This document shows, in pieces, positions 33,823 through 43,399 of a DNA stretch of 64,000 nucleotides (its first letter is position 1; the number at the start of each line of letters is the position of its first letter). The stretch covers positions 14,283 to 78,282 of the forward strand of contig NZ_JBQCGW010000293.1 in the NCBI RefSeq assembly GCF_051955275.1, in the 5' to 3' direction. Source of the stretch: Pseudobacter sp051955275. Its GTDB lineage: Bacteria > Bacteroidota > Bacteroidia > Chitinophagales > Chitinophagaceae. A program made the translations under genes and the position numbers. The notes beneath the pieces were generated by a model that saw only the letters and a program-made list of their open reading frames with translations, did not search any database and was not told the DNA's origin.

Positions 33823-34791
33823 ATGCAAAAGCCCCGGTTTTATCGTTTCATGCTGCTTTGCTGTTTCCTTCTGACCTTAACTTTCTCCCATGCACAGGAC
33901 CCAGCCCCGGATACGGTAAAGACCGGCATTTATATCACCAGCATCCATAATATCGATTTCAAGGACAAGGAATTTGCCGTCAATTTCTGGCTATGGCTCA
34001 AGTACAAACGAAAGGAATTCGATTTCTATAACAACCTGGAAGTGCCTGCCGCTAAGTCAGTCAATAAATCCTACGTTACGATCGACAGTTCCGACGGGAA
34101 GATTTATATGCTCATGAAACTGGAATGCGTAATGAAAGACTCCTGGAAGATCACCAATTTCCCTTTCGATCAGCAGAAACTCCGGATCAATATCGAGAAC
34201 TCACAATACGATTCCCGCTCGCTTGTGTTTCAGCCAGACACGGTGGGCAACCATTACGATCCCCGCTTTGCACTCAGCGGATGGAAGATCGACAGCTGTG
34301 TGATCAGCAGCGGCATCAAAGCCTATGAAACGGCCTTTGGTGATGAGAGCTTTGAAAAGCCACATACAGAATACAGCACTTTCAAGACCCGCCTCAGCAT
34401 TCATCGCGATGCCATGGGCCTCTTCTGGAAACTGTTCCTGGGTATGTACATCGCCTGCATGATCGCTTTTGTATGTTTCTTTATCCACTCGGATGGTATC
34501 GATTCCCGCTTTGGACTAAGCGTAGGTGCGCTCTTTGCCGTGATCGGAAATAAATATATCATCGATTCCTCCCTCCCGGAATCTGCCTCCTTCACCCTGG
34601 TGGACTCCCTGCACGGGCTGACACTCTGCTTCATTCTCTGTACCATTACTGCAACAGCGTGGTCGCTTAAACTGATCAAGAGCGGGCAGGCGCTGAAAGC
34701 GGCTACACTTGACAGGGTGATGGCAGCCATACTGCTCAGCCTTTATATCATCCTTAATATTTATTTTATCAGCACAGCCAGCACCGGTTAA
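33823..34791 (+). CDS. Bacterial pentameric ligand-gated ion channel homologue (Cys-loop receptor superfamily)
   Basis: The 322-residue protein has the full architecture of a prokaryotic pLGIC. A signal peptide (to about residue 24) is followed by a beta-rich extracellular domain (about 28-198) containing the Pro-loop SWKITNFPFDQQKLRI, where eukaryotic channels have the Cys-loop; no disulfide pair flanks it here. Four transmembrane helices follow: about 201-222, 226-246 (FGLSVGALFAVIGNKYII, the expected pore-lining M2), 254-278 and 293-316. I use the ATG at 33823, which yields the signal peptide; the frame is open 39 codons further upstream. Ligand and ion selectivity are unknown. It is divergent from the TonB receptor operon. 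Confidence 0.82.
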   Translation: MQKPRFYRFMLLCCFLLTLTFSHAQDPAPDTVKTGIYITSIHNIDFKDKEFAVNFWLWLKYKRKEFDFYNNLEVPAAKSVNKSYVTIDSSDGKIYMLMKLECVMKDSWKITNFPFDQQKLRINIENSQYDSRSLVFQPDTVGNHYDPRFALSGWKIDSCVISSGIKAYETAFGDESFEKPHTEYSTFKTRLSIHRDAMGLFWKLFLGMYIACMIAFVCFFIHSDGIDSRFGLSVGALFAVIGNKYIIDSSLPESASFTLVDSLHGLTLCFILCTITATAWSLKLIKSGQALKAATLDRVMAAILLSLYIILNIYFISTASTG

Positions 34792-34923
34792 GCAAGCGAC
34801 AGGAAAAAATTGTATTTTGCCCGCAGACTTATGAATAATAAGTTTTCAGCCGGGTAAACACCTGATTGTCCCCCTCACAACAGACCCAAAATAGCTGATC
34901 AATAAAATATATAACCTCTGCCA

Positions 34924-34940
34924 TTACTGTTTTTCAGTAA
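34924..34940. promoter_or_regulatory. Small palindrome upstream of the DUF4178 gene
   Basis: TTACTG and CAGTAA flank five T residues, 17 bases before the DUF4178 start codon. It could be an operator or a weak hairpin in the 5' leader. The rest of the 166-base gap after the channel gene contains another short palindrome (ACTTAT-N5-ATAAGT) but no gene. Confidence 0.3.
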
Positions 34941-34957
34941 CAAATTATCGTATAAGA

Positions 34958-36829
34958 ATGAGTTATATCAAGCCTTGCCCGGGTTGCGGAAAGCCCATCG
35001 GTTTTCTCACAGCTAAGCCTGCTTACCGTAGCTGTGATTGCGGAAAAGTGATCAGGCAGGATGAATACGGACAACTGACCCAAACCAAAGAGTCGGCAGT
35101 TGATCTGTTTGCTGAGATCATACAACCCGGTACCACCGGCGTTTTCAACGAAAGGGGATTTGTGGTAAAGGGCAGGCTGCGACTGCGTTTTGATCAAACA
35201 GTATTGAATTACTGGGATGTCAGTTTCGGTAAAGACAATGATTGCTGGCTGATGGAAGCTTATGGCATGTATGGCATCCTCAAAAGAAATGATGATACAA
35301 AAATCCCTTTCGATGGAGCACTGGTCAATCTTACTGTTGGAGCTGTGGCGGCAAATGGGGAAAAAGAGTGGATCCTTGAATCGAAGGATAAGATCTTCGA
35401 AATATCATTTGAAGGGGAAGTTAAATCTAACGGATACCGCAAGCATGCAAATATTTATGGAATGGCATCTGCCAAAGGAGATAAACTGCTTGTGATGGAA
35501 TGGCAGAACAATCAATATGAAGTGTATGAAGTTCTTTTCACTTCTTTTGCTGAATTACAACTGCAACAACTGAGACAGCCTGTATATTCCCCAGAAAAAT
35601 TTCAATGCACAGAGTGCAAAGCGCTCATCACCGTACAACACTTTCCTTATGCTGGTTCCGTGGCATGTACCAACTGCAGCCAGGTGTATGTTTACAAATA
35701 CCCTCATGGTTTTGCTAAAGAAAAAAAATTGAAACGGGCAATGCACCCGGCTATTCCTTTAGGAGCCGAAGGTGAATTGAAAGGGAGCTGTTATAAGGTA
35801 TTGGGTTACGCTGAGAAAACCGGAAAAGGAAATACAGATTTGCGCTGGCAGGAGTATGGTTTGTATAATTCGCAGGAAGGTTTTGCTTTTCTACGGGAAG
35901 ATGACGGGCACTGGAGCTATCTGCGGAAACATCTGGAGACTCCCGTTCTGCTGGACCGGGCGCAAGAGAATTGTACATTCAAAAAAGAAACTTTCCTTTT
36001 ATTCAGAAGATACCGCGCCAGCGTAACTGCAGCAGCAGGGGAATTTCCCGGTAATTTTTTTGATGATTCACAGGCCACTGTCCGGGAATATATTTCCCCG
36101 CCCGAAATGTGGATTCGGGATGAGAATTTCAATGAAGGCATCTCCTGGTATCATGCACAACACCTGAGCCAGGCGGAAATACAAAACTCCTTCGGGCTGG
36201 ATACCAGGTCTTCCCAAGCTGGAGTAGGTGCCTTGCAACCAACAGGTTACCTGAACAGGTACAAAGTAATCATAGCAACTGCTGTTTGTGTTACCTTGCT
36301 GATCCTTCTGCATAACCTGATCGGAGGCAACAAAGAAGAAAAACTATTGCTGGAAAAAAAATATGCGCTTGCTGACTCCCTGGGCCAAACTTTTAATATG
36401 GGGCCATTCGAGCTTACAAAATTCAGCAGTAATATGGAACTGGATTTCTATGCACAAGTACAGAACAGCTGGTTTAAATTGAATGCAACCCTGGTAAATA
36501 TGGAAACCGGCAAAGAAATCTCCCTTGAAAAAGGAGTGGAATATTATGAAGGAAAAGAAGGGGCTGAACGATGGTCCGAAGGCTCAAGGCGGGATCAGAT
36601 ATATTTCACAGCTATACCCCCAGGTACGTACATGCTGAATATAAAGACCACCCGGCCGGCAACTGCTGCCTTGAATGATTTTGAACTGAAAGTGATGTAT
36701 GATATTCCCAATGGCGTGAATATCTGGTGGGCAGTAACCTTATTCCTGTTATATCCTGTTTTCCGCCTGCTCAAAGATTTCTTCCTGGAAACCAGAAGAT
36801 GGAACAACAATCCTTTGTCTCAACATTAA
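34958..36829 (+). CDS. DUF4178 membrane protein with two zinc ribbons
   Basis: The 623-residue protein has a zinc-ribbon-like N-terminus (CPGCGKPI and CDCGK, residues 8-29), then a DUF4178-type beta domain. A second zinc ribbon (CTECKALI and CTNCSQ, about 216-240) and a second DUF4178-type domain (about 255-400) follow. Two transmembrane segments, about 432-452 (VIIATAVCVTLLILLHNLIG) and near residue 590 (IWWAVTLFLLYPVF), enclose a soluble loop of about 130 residues. DUF4178 has no settled function; in other bacteria it occurs beside small membrane proteins and spermidine-synthase-like genes. A 57-codon membrane gene follows after 9 bases. The molecular role is unknown. Confidence 0.82.
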   Translation: MSYIKPCPGCGKPIGFLTAKPAYRSCDCGKVIRQDEYGQLTQTKESAVDLFAEIIQPGTTGVFNERGFVVKGRLRLRFDQTVLNYWDVSFGKDNDCWLMEAYGMYGILKRNDDTKIPFDGALVNLTVGAVAANGEKEWILESKDKIFEISFEGEVKSNGYRKHANIYGMASAKGDKLLVMEWQNNQYEVYEVLFTSFAELQLQQLRQPVYSPEKFQCTECKALITVQHFPYAGSVACTNCSQVYVYKYPHGFAKEKKLKRAMHPAIPLGAEGELKGSCYKVLGYAEKTGKGNTDLRWQEYGLYNSQEGFAFLREDDGHWSYLRKHLETPVLLDRAQENCTFKKETFLLFRRYRASVTAAAGEFPGNFFDDSQATVREYISPPEMWIRDENFNEGISWYHAQHLSQAEIQNSFGLDTRSSQAGVGALQPTGYLNRYKVIIATAVCVTLLILLHNLIGGNKEEKLLLEKKYALADSLGQTFNMGPFELTKFSSNMELDFYAQVQNSWFKLNATLVNMETGKEISLEKGVEYYEGKEGAERWSEGSRRDQIYFTAIPPGTYMLNIKTTRPATAALNDFELKVMYDIPNGVNIWWAVTLFLLYPVFRLLKDFFLETRRWNNNPLSQH

Positions 36830-36838
36830 AAAGAAACC

Positions 36839-37012
36839 ATGTCCATTAATATTTTCAATAATAACTCCCCCTATTTTCAGTACAGATGGTTTATCATCAT
36901 GTTCCTGGTGGTAGCATCGGTGATGGTATTTCATGATTTGACCGGAAGAAGAATGTTTGCCTTCTCAGAGCAGCAGCATTGGAGCGCAAAAGGCCCGGAG
37001 CATCATAAATGA
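36839..37012 (+). CDS. 57-residue single-pass membrane protein
   Basis: This short ORF starts with an ATG nine bases after the DUF4178 stop and ends with TGA at 37010. The product has a polar, Asn-rich N-terminus, one hydrophobic helix (WFIIMFLVVASVMVF, residues 17-31) and a basic then His-rich tail ending EHHK. I do not recognise a family. Tight spacing and the membrane helix suggest it is expressed with, and may partner, the DUF4178 protein. Confidence 0.6.
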   Translation: MSINIFNNNSPYFQYRWFIIMFLVVASVMVFHDLTGRRMFAFSEQQHWSAKGPEHHK

Positions 37013-37169
37013 CCGGGAAAGAACACGGAACAATTCCGCAGACCACGCACTATATTTTGTACGGATTTATCTGAAAGATCCCGCACTGCGATTTCAAAAG
37101 GAACAGTGAATTGAAAAGCGCGTAAATTACAGCCAGACCATTATATTGATCATTCCCAAATTGTAACCA

Positions 37170-38477
37170 TTGAGCCTTGACCTGACTGAAGAACAAATAC
37201 TGAAGCTTGCGCCTGATGCAGGTTCCATAAAATCGGGTAAGGAACTTTCCAACCCGGCAAAATGGGTGAGCAAGGGCGCGAACAGAAGAGCCCTCTGGGG
37301 CGAATGCCAGGGTAGTGGCAGCAAGCCTTACCAGACACAGATCGATACAGCCAATATTGCATTCAAATGCAGTTGCCCCAGCAGGAAATTCCCCTGCAAA
37401 CACGGGCTTGGCCTCCTCCTTCTTTACTCAAAACAACCCTCCAGTTTTACCACCACCGAAGAGCCGGAATGGGTAAGCTCCTGGTTGGCTAAAAGAGAAG
37501 AAAAACAGGATAAACAAACAGAGAAAAAAGATAAACCTGTTGACGAAGCAGCACAAGCCAAACGTCTTCAGGCCCGCGAACAGAAAGTTGCCGATGGTAT
37601 CAGCGATCTTCGGTTATGGATCAGCGATATCATCCGGAATGGCATCATCAGTATGCCCGAAAAAGGAAGCGCCTGGTTTGAACAGATGGCCAAACGAATG
37701 GTGGATGCACAGGCCCCAGGCCTCGCCACCTGGCTGCGCAACCTCAGCGATACCCCCTTCTATGCCGAAGGATGGCAATCAGGTTTCATGGATCAGCTAC
37801 TGCAACTTTATTTACTTATCGAAGGGTATACCAATAGTGAAACACAGGACTCCGCCCTGTTGCAGGACCTGCGCTCCGGTATCGGCTTCGCCCAGAAACA
37901 GGAAGAGCTGAAAGATCAGCCAGGCATTACAGACGACTGGCTGGTGCTGGCCAAACAGGTAACCGAACGCGATAATATAACCACGGAAAGATGCTGGCTA
38001 TACGGCACCAATACCAATCAATATGCACTGGTACTCCAGTTCACGGCACGTGGTCAACTGAATCAGCTGATCCTTACACCGGGACTGTTCATCAATGCGG
38101 AACTGGTGTTCTTTCCATCTGTGCTTCCGTTGCGCGCACTGATCAAACAACAGTACAAGGCCGGCACATATAAATCCTACACAGGACTGAATAACTGGGA
38201 AGAGGTTACGGCCGCCGAAACAGCCGCCTTTGCCAGCATTCCATTCCGCTCAGAAAGGCCTTATATAGTTCGCCAGCTAAGCCCCGTGCAATACAAAGAA
38301 CAATGGTGGCTGCAAGACAGTAATGGCGCAGTAATGCAGATGAAGGAATCGCAGCGATATATCTGGAAATTATTATCCGTGAGTGGCGGCGAACCGCTCG
38401 ATGCTGCCCTCATAGGGAAAGAAGACCGCTACGAAGTAGTAGGTGTCTGGAGTAATGGAGAATACATCATCCTATAA
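37170..38477 (+). CDS. SWIM zinc-finger family protein
   Basis: The 435-residue protein carries a SWIM zinc finger with C67, C69, C76 and H78 (CSCPSRKFPCKHG), a motif implicated in nucleic-acid or protein binding. A charged linker (about 110-135) and a long helical domain with no motif I know follow. The start must be the TTG at 37170: the frame has a stop two codons upstream (TAA CCA TTG) and the next in-frame ATG would remove the zinc finger. A TATATTGA -7-like element lies at 37142. It is the first gene of a five-gene operon with DUF5691, MoxR, DUF5682 and VWA proteins. Confidence 0.87.
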   Translation: MSLDLTEEQILKLAPDAGSIKSGKELSNPAKWVSKGANRRALWGECQGSGSKPYQTQIDTANIAFKCSCPSRKFPCKHGLGLLLLYSKQPSSFTTTEEPEWVSSWLAKREEKQDKQTEKKDKPVDEAAQAKRLQAREQKVADGISDLRLWISDIIRNGIISMPEKGSAWFEQMAKRMVDAQAPGLATWLRNLSDTPFYAEGWQSGFMDQLLQLYLLIEGYTNSETQDSALLQDLRSGIGFAQKQEELKDQPGITDDWLVLAKQVTERDNITTERCWLYGTNTNQYALVLQFTARGQLNQLILTPGLFINAELVFFPSVLPLRALIKQQYKAGTYKSYTGLNNWEEVTAAETAAFASIPFRSERPYIVRQLSPVQYKEQWWLQDSNGAVMQMKESQRYIWKLLSVSGGEPLDAALIGKEDRYEVVGVWSNGEYIIL

Positions 38478-38485
38478 ATTATGAC

Positions 38486-39973
38486 ATGGAGCATTGGAAT
38501 CAGATAGTAACGGCTGCTATGATGGGCACAGATAAAAGTCTGGTGAACGCTTCGGCCCTTCCTGCTGAGTTGTCGGAAGCCGCAGCTCTGATCACCGCCA
38601 ACACTAATATCGGAAAGGAGGAACAGTTCCTGCAACTGGGCGCGCTGCTCATGAACTTTCGCCAGTGCGGTGTTACGGCCCTGCCTGATCCCGGAGTGAA
38701 TGTGAGCAAAGCAGCAGCAGAGTTGCTTCCCTACTGCAGCAATAATGCCATGCAGCGTTTACAGGATGTGGTGGCTGAAGATATGGATAGCCTCACCTTG
38801 CTATGGCTGCAGCTTTGCACGCAGAAGAAGCAACTGATACAACCTGCCTATGTTCCCACCATGCTGGAACAGGCCACTTACAACAAAAAATGGCAACCCA
38901 TGGTAACCGCCTGCTGCGGAAAAAGAGGCGAATGGCTCAGCCAGTTCAACAACGCCTGGAACTTCTCTGCTAATCAAACAGCAGATGATGCCTGGCAGAC
39001 CGGCTCTCCCGAACAGCGTAAACAGGTATTACGTGATCAGCGCGCTGTAAATCCATCCGAAGCGATTGCCATGTTGCAGGCGGTGTGGCCACAGGAAGAT
39101 GCCAATACCAAACAGGGCTTTCTAGAACTGCTGTATGATAATATCAGCGGGCGGGATCTGGCTTTCCTGGAACCCTTGCTCGCAGAAAAGAGCAAAAAGG
39201 TAAAAGCTGAAGCAGTGCAGTTGCTCCTGCTCATTCCAACATCAGGCCTGATCAGGAAATACGAAGATACCCTGAAGAAACTGGTAACAGTTCAGAAAGA
39301 AAAAACCTTGCTGGGCATGAGCAGCAAACTCAAACTGCATTTCGCACCAGCAGAATCGATCAAAAAAGAACAGGCAGCGCTTGGCCTGGAGCCTAAAAGC
39401 ACAGAACACGGCTATTCCGATGAAGAGTTCATTTATTATCAACTCCTGCGATCCGTGCAGCCAGCCTTCTGGGAAAGATACCTTGAGCTGCCCGGCGATA
39501 AAATAGTAGAGCTTTTTCAATCCGATGCATTGGGAAAGAAACTGATCCCTGCGCTGGTACTGGCAGCGGTTGCCAATAAAGACAAACGCTGGGGCGAGAT
39601 CCTCTTCAGCAAGAGCGATGTACTCTACACGGATGTGCTTCCATTGCTGCCAAAAGAAAAGCGCGAAGCCAGCATGCTCCGTTTCTTCGACAGCGCTGCA
39701 CAGGATATCATGAAAGCAGCTTTTGAAAGTGATTCCCCCTGGAGCCTTCCCCTCGCTTCAAAAGTAATGATACATATCGCCAATAATCCTTACCAGTATC
39801 CAAAAAATATGATGCAGAAGCATATCCGCCTCATCCCGGATGAAGTGGCGGGTTATCTCGATAGCATCAAAGTGCAGGAGGAATATAAAATGAACCTCTG
39901 GCGAAGTACAGCTGCCTATCTCAAACAATTACTGAATACCAGGAAAGAAATCATAAACGCATTCAACGTATAA
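38486..39973 (+). CDS. DUF5691 family protein
   Basis: The 495-residue, mainly alpha-helical soluble protein begins with the MEHWNQIVTAAMMGTDK segment typical of DUF5691 proteins and contains HEAT-like helical pairs (for example LAFLEPLLAEKSKKVKAEAVQLLLLIP). There are no catalytic motifs, signal peptide or membrane segments. It lies 8 bases after the SWIM gene and 10 before the MoxR ATPase gene. It is probably an adaptor or scaffold in the same complex; its function is not known. Confidence 0.82.
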   Translation: MEHWNQIVTAAMMGTDKSLVNASALPAELSEAAALITANTNIGKEEQFLQLGALLMNFRQCGVTALPDPGVNVSKAAAELLPYCSNNAMQRLQDVVAEDMDSLTLLWLQLCTQKKQLIQPAYVPTMLEQATYNKKWQPMVTACCGKRGEWLSQFNNAWNFSANQTADDAWQTGSPEQRKQVLRDQRAVNPSEAIAMLQAVWPQEDANTKQGFLELLYDNISGRDLAFLEPLLAEKSKKVKAEAVQLLLLIPTSGLIRKYEDTLKKLVTVQKEKTLLGMSSKLKLHFAPAESIKKEQAALGLEPKSTEHGYSDEEFIYYQLLRSVQPAFWERYLELPGDKIVELFQSDALGKKLIPALVLAAVANKDKRWGEILFSKSDVLYTDVLPLLPKEKREASMLRFFDSAAQDIMKAAFESDSPWSLPLASKVMIHIANNPYQYPKNMMQKHIRLIPDEVAGYLDSIKVQEEYKMNLWRSTAAYLKQLLNTRKEIINAFNV

Positions 39974-39983
39974 AACAATCCAT

Positions 39984-41066
39984 ATGTCAACCATTTTACG
40001 TCAGCATGCAGAAACCTTATTCGCACAGGAGCTTGACGAGCTGAAGAAGCAGGACAGCGATCAGAAGCCTGTCAACTGGGTGATGTCGCCGCGCGCTGTT
40101 GTCACTTACCTTGTTGGTGGCAAACTGAAGAACGGATTTGAAGTATCTCCGAAATACATCGGCAACAGGCGGCTGATGGAGATTGCAGTGGCTACGCTCA
40201 CTACAGACCGCGCACTGCTGCTCTATGGATTGCCCGGCACAGCCAAGAGCTGGGTGAGCGAGCACCTGGCCGCAGCCATCAGTGGTAACTCCACCCTGAT
40301 CGTTCAGGGTACTGCCGGTACCGGTGAAGATGCTATCCGCTATGGATGGAACTATGCCCGCCTCCTCTCTGAAGGACCTACAGAAAAAGCATTGGTGGAA
40401 ACACCCATTATGCGTGCCATGAAAGATGGAAAGATCGCACGCATAGAAGAGCTGACGCGTATCGGTTCCGATGTACAGGATGCGCTGATCACCATCCTCT
40501 CAGAAAAATCATTACCCGTGCCTGAGCTCAATACCGAAGTGCAGGCTGTGCGCGGTTTCAATATCATTGCCACTGCCAATAACAGGGATAAAGGCGTGAA
40601 CGAATTGAGCAGCGCCCTCAAACGCCGTTTCAATACAGTGATCCTGCCTGTGCCTGATTCCATGGATGAAGAAATAGATATCGTGAAAAGAAGGGTGGAA
40701 AGTTTCGAGAAAGTGATGCAGCTTCCTGCGGAACCTCCGGCACTGGCAGAGATCCGCCGCGTAGTTACCATCTTCCGCGAGCTCCGGAATGGTGTAACGC
40801 TCGATGGAAAAACAAAAGTGAAAATGCCTACCGGCACCCTTAGCACAGCAGAAGCAATCTCAGTAATGAACAACGGACTGAGCATGGCCGCCTACTTTGG
40901 CGATGGTACACTCAATGCCCATGACCTGGCTGCCGGTATCATCGGTGCAGTAGTGAAAGATCCCGTGCAGGATAAGATTGTATGGCAGGAATACCTGGAG
41001 ACGGTCCTCAAAACAAGAGACGACTGGCGTGATATTTACCGCGCCTGCCGCGACCTGGGAGTGTAA
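39984..41066 (+). CDS. MoxR-type AAA+ ATPase
   Basis: This 360-residue AAA+ ATPase has Walker A GLPGTAKS (about residues 82-89), a Walker B-like segment KIARIEELTRIG (about 150-161), sensor 1 in FNIIATANNRD and an arginine finger region ALKRRFNTVILP. MoxR ATPases act with VWA proteins as chaperones that insert metals or remodel complexes. The VWA gene closes this operon, two genes downstream. The extra C-terminal segment is helical. It is expected to assemble as a hexamer in the cytosol. Confidence 0.93.
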   Translation: MSTILRQHAETLFAQELDELKKQDSDQKPVNWVMSPRAVVTYLVGGKLKNGFEVSPKYIGNRRLMEIAVATLTTDRALLLYGLPGTAKSWVSEHLAAAISGNSTLIVQGTAGTGEDAIRYGWNYARLLSEGPTEKALVETPIMRAMKDGKIARIEELTRIGSDVQDALITILSEKSLPVPELNTEVQAVRGFNIIATANNRDKGVNELSSALKRRFNTVILPVPDSMDEEIDIVKRRVESFEKVMQLPAEPPALAEIRRVVTIFRELRNGVTLDGKTKVKMPTGTLSTAEAISVMNNGLSMAAYFGDGTLNAHDLAAGIIGAVVKDPVQDKIVWQEYLETVLKTRDDWRDIYRACRDLGV

Positions 41067-41094
41067 ATGATTTGGATCACATCAAGTAATTGCA

Positions 41095-43398
41095 ATGGCC
41101 ATTCAAATTCTTGGAATAAGACATCATGGTCCGGGCTCTGCAAGGAACGTCAAAGAATTTCTTGAAAGAACGAAGCCGGACATCGTGCTGGTGGAAGGCC
41201 CTCCTGAAGCCGATGGTATTTTGAAATGGGTGTCGGATAAAGAACTGACGCCCCCCGTGGCCATTCTCTGCTTTCAACCGGAAAACCCGCAGCAGGCGGT
41301 ATTCTATCCCTTTGCAGAATTCTCTCCTGAATGGCAGGCTATCCTCTATGCCCGGAAGAACAATATCCACGTGCGTTTCATGGACCTGCCCATTGCACAC
41401 AAGTTTGCTTTGGATGCAGAGAATGATAAACACGAAGCACCTGCCGGACCATTGGATAATACAGATCAGTTGCAATCCGACCAGGATGAAGGAAGGCAAA
41501 CCCTGACAATAACCCAGGAGCCGGAAAAGGAAGACCCTCCGCAAAAACTTCGCACCGATCCCATCCATGAACTGGCCCTGGCTGCCGGTTATGATGATGG
41601 AGAGAAATGGTGGGAACATATGGTGGAATACCGGAAAGACAGCCACGAAATTTTTGAAGCAGTTGAAGAAATGATGGGAGCGCTTCGCGAAGCGTATCCC
41701 AATGAAGATGACAAAAGAGAGCAACTGCGCGAAGCATATATGCGAAAAGTGATCCGGCAGGCGGAAAAAGAAATGTTCCGGAATATTGCCGTGATCTGCG
41801 GCGCCTGGCACGCCCCGGCATTGAAAGACATGCCGAAACAAAAAGAAGACAACGAGCTGCTGAAAGGATTACCCAAAGTAAAAGTGGAATGCACCTGGAT
41901 CCCCTGGACTTACAACCGCCTGAGCCTTGCATCCGGATACGGTGCAGGCATCTGGAGTCCCGGCTGGTACCACCATCTCTGGAAACATCCCAAAGATGAC
42001 GGCACCCGCTGGATGGCACTGGTGGCAAAACTTTTCAGGGAACAGCAGATAGATACGTCCGTTGCCCATATAATGGAGGCGGTCAGGCTTTCACAGTCTC
42101 TCGCTGCTCTCCGCAATCTTTCCAAAGCAGGACTGGAAGAACTGAACGAAGCCACGCTCAGTGTGCTCTGCATGGGTGAGAACATCCTGCTGTCGCTGGT
42201 GAATGATAAGCTGATCATCTCCGATCGTATCGGGAATGTGCCGGTAGAAATTCCCAAGCCCCCCCTTCAACTGGATATTGAAAAACTGCAGAAAAAACTC
42301 AGGCTGCCCCCAACAGCTGAACAGAAAGAATACAATCTCGATCTTCGTAAGGAAACAGACCTGGAGCGAAGTATCTTTCTTCACCGGCTCCGCCTGCTGC
42401 AACTGAAATGGGGGCATCAGTCGAATGTTTCCGGAAAGGGAACATTCAAGGAACAATGGACACTTCAATGGGATCCCGCTTTCAGCATCGATATCATTGA
42501 AAAAGGAAGCTGGGGCAATACGGTGGAAGAAGCTGGCAGCAGGTTTGTAATGCACCAGGCATATTCATCGGATGAGCTGCGGGTGGTTTGTGCATTGCTT
42601 GAACAATCGATCCCTGCTGCATTACCCACCGCGGTGGAAGCACTCATCAATATGATCAACAACCTGGCGGCTACCAGCGATGATGTGGTGCAACTGATGG
42701 AAGTGATCCCTGCCCTGGTAAATGTAAGCCGCTACGGAAACGTGCGCAATACTGATGCCGGCATGGTGCTGGGCATTGTAGACAGTATGATCACGCGCAT
42801 ATGCGTGAGCCTGCCCAATGCCTGCGTATCCGTAGATGATGATGCGGCTGAACACCTGCTTGAGCTCTTCCGGAAAATGACGGAAGCGGTGAACCTGCTG
42901 CAGAAACCAACACTCACACTGCAATGGCAGCAAACATTACAGGTGATAGCAGGCAGCGGTTCCACTTCTCCTGTGATTGCAGGCTACGCCACCCGTTTGC
43001 TGAGCGACTATAAAAAATGGGAAAGCGATGAGCTGCTGAAGAAATTCTATCAGGCCATGTCAACAGCCGCAGCGCCAGCCACAGCTGCCGCCTGGCTCGA
43101 GGGCTTTCTCAAAGGAAGCGGCACCATTCTCCTGCTGGATAATGAGCTCTGGATGGTGGTCAACGGCTGGCTGGAACAATTACCCGAAGAAACCTTCATG
43201 CAGGTATTGCCTTTGCTCAGAAGGACCTTCGCGCATTTCTCCCAACCCGAAAGAAGGAAGCTGGGCGAAAAGGCAAAACATGGCAGCACAGGAATAACCG
43301 CTAAACAGGTATCAACAGATATCGATACCGTACGGGCACTGAAAGGCATTCCCGTGGTAATGAAACTTTTCAATTATCCCATTCAAATCCAGGACTGA
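41095..43398 (+). CDS. DUF5682 family protein
   Basis: The 767-residue soluble protein starts with IQILGIRHHGPGSARN, then VLVEGPPEADG near residue 35 and VICGAWHAPAL near residue 235. These His and Glu motifs resemble the arrangement of TIKI/TraB/EreA-type hydrolases, so it may be an esterase- or protease-like enzyme, but this is my inference. A charged insertion lies at about residues 105-155, and the C-terminal half is helical and repeat-like. The stop is one base before the VWA gene start, indicating coupling. DUF5682 has no established function to my knowledge. Confidence 0.82.
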   Translation: MAIQILGIRHHGPGSARNVKEFLERTKPDIVLVEGPPEADGILKWVSDKELTPPVAILCFQPENPQQAVFYPFAEFSPEWQAILYARKNNIHVRFMDLPIAHKFALDAENDKHEAPAGPLDNTDQLQSDQDEGRQTLTITQEPEKEDPPQKLRTDPIHELALAAGYDDGEKWWEHMVEYRKDSHEIFEAVEEMMGALREAYPNEDDKREQLREAYMRKVIRQAEKEMFRNIAVICGAWHAPALKDMPKQKEDNELLKGLPKVKVECTWIPWTYNRLSLASGYGAGIWSPGWYHHLWKHPKDDGTRWMALVAKLFREQQIDTSVAHIMEAVRLSQSLAALRNLSKAGLEELNEATLSVLCMGENILLSLVNDKLIISDRIGNVPVEIPKPPLQLDIEKLQKKLRLPPTAEQKEYNLDLRKETDLERSIFLHRLRLLQLKWGHQSNVSGKGTFKEQWTLQWDPAFSIDIIEKGSWGNTVEEAGSRFVMHQAYSSDELRVVCALLEQSIPAALPTAVEALINMINNLAATSDDVVQLMEVIPALVNVSRYGNVRNTDAGMVLGIVDSMITRICVSLPNACVSVDDDAAEHLLELFRKMTEAVNLLQKPTLTLQWQQTLQVIAGSGSTSPVIAGYATRLLSDYKKWESDELLKKFYQAMSTAAAPATAAAWLEGFLKGSGTILLLDNELWMVVNGWLEQLPEETFMQVLPLLRRTFAHFSQPERRKLGEKAKHGSTGITAKQVSTDIDTVRALKGIPVVMKLFNYPIQIQD

Positions 43399-43399
43399 T

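Noticed and set aside
41077..41841. A 254-codon minus-strand frame at the start of the DUF5682 gene
   Set aside because: It lies inside a coupled plus-strand operon, with composition typical of an antisense shadow.
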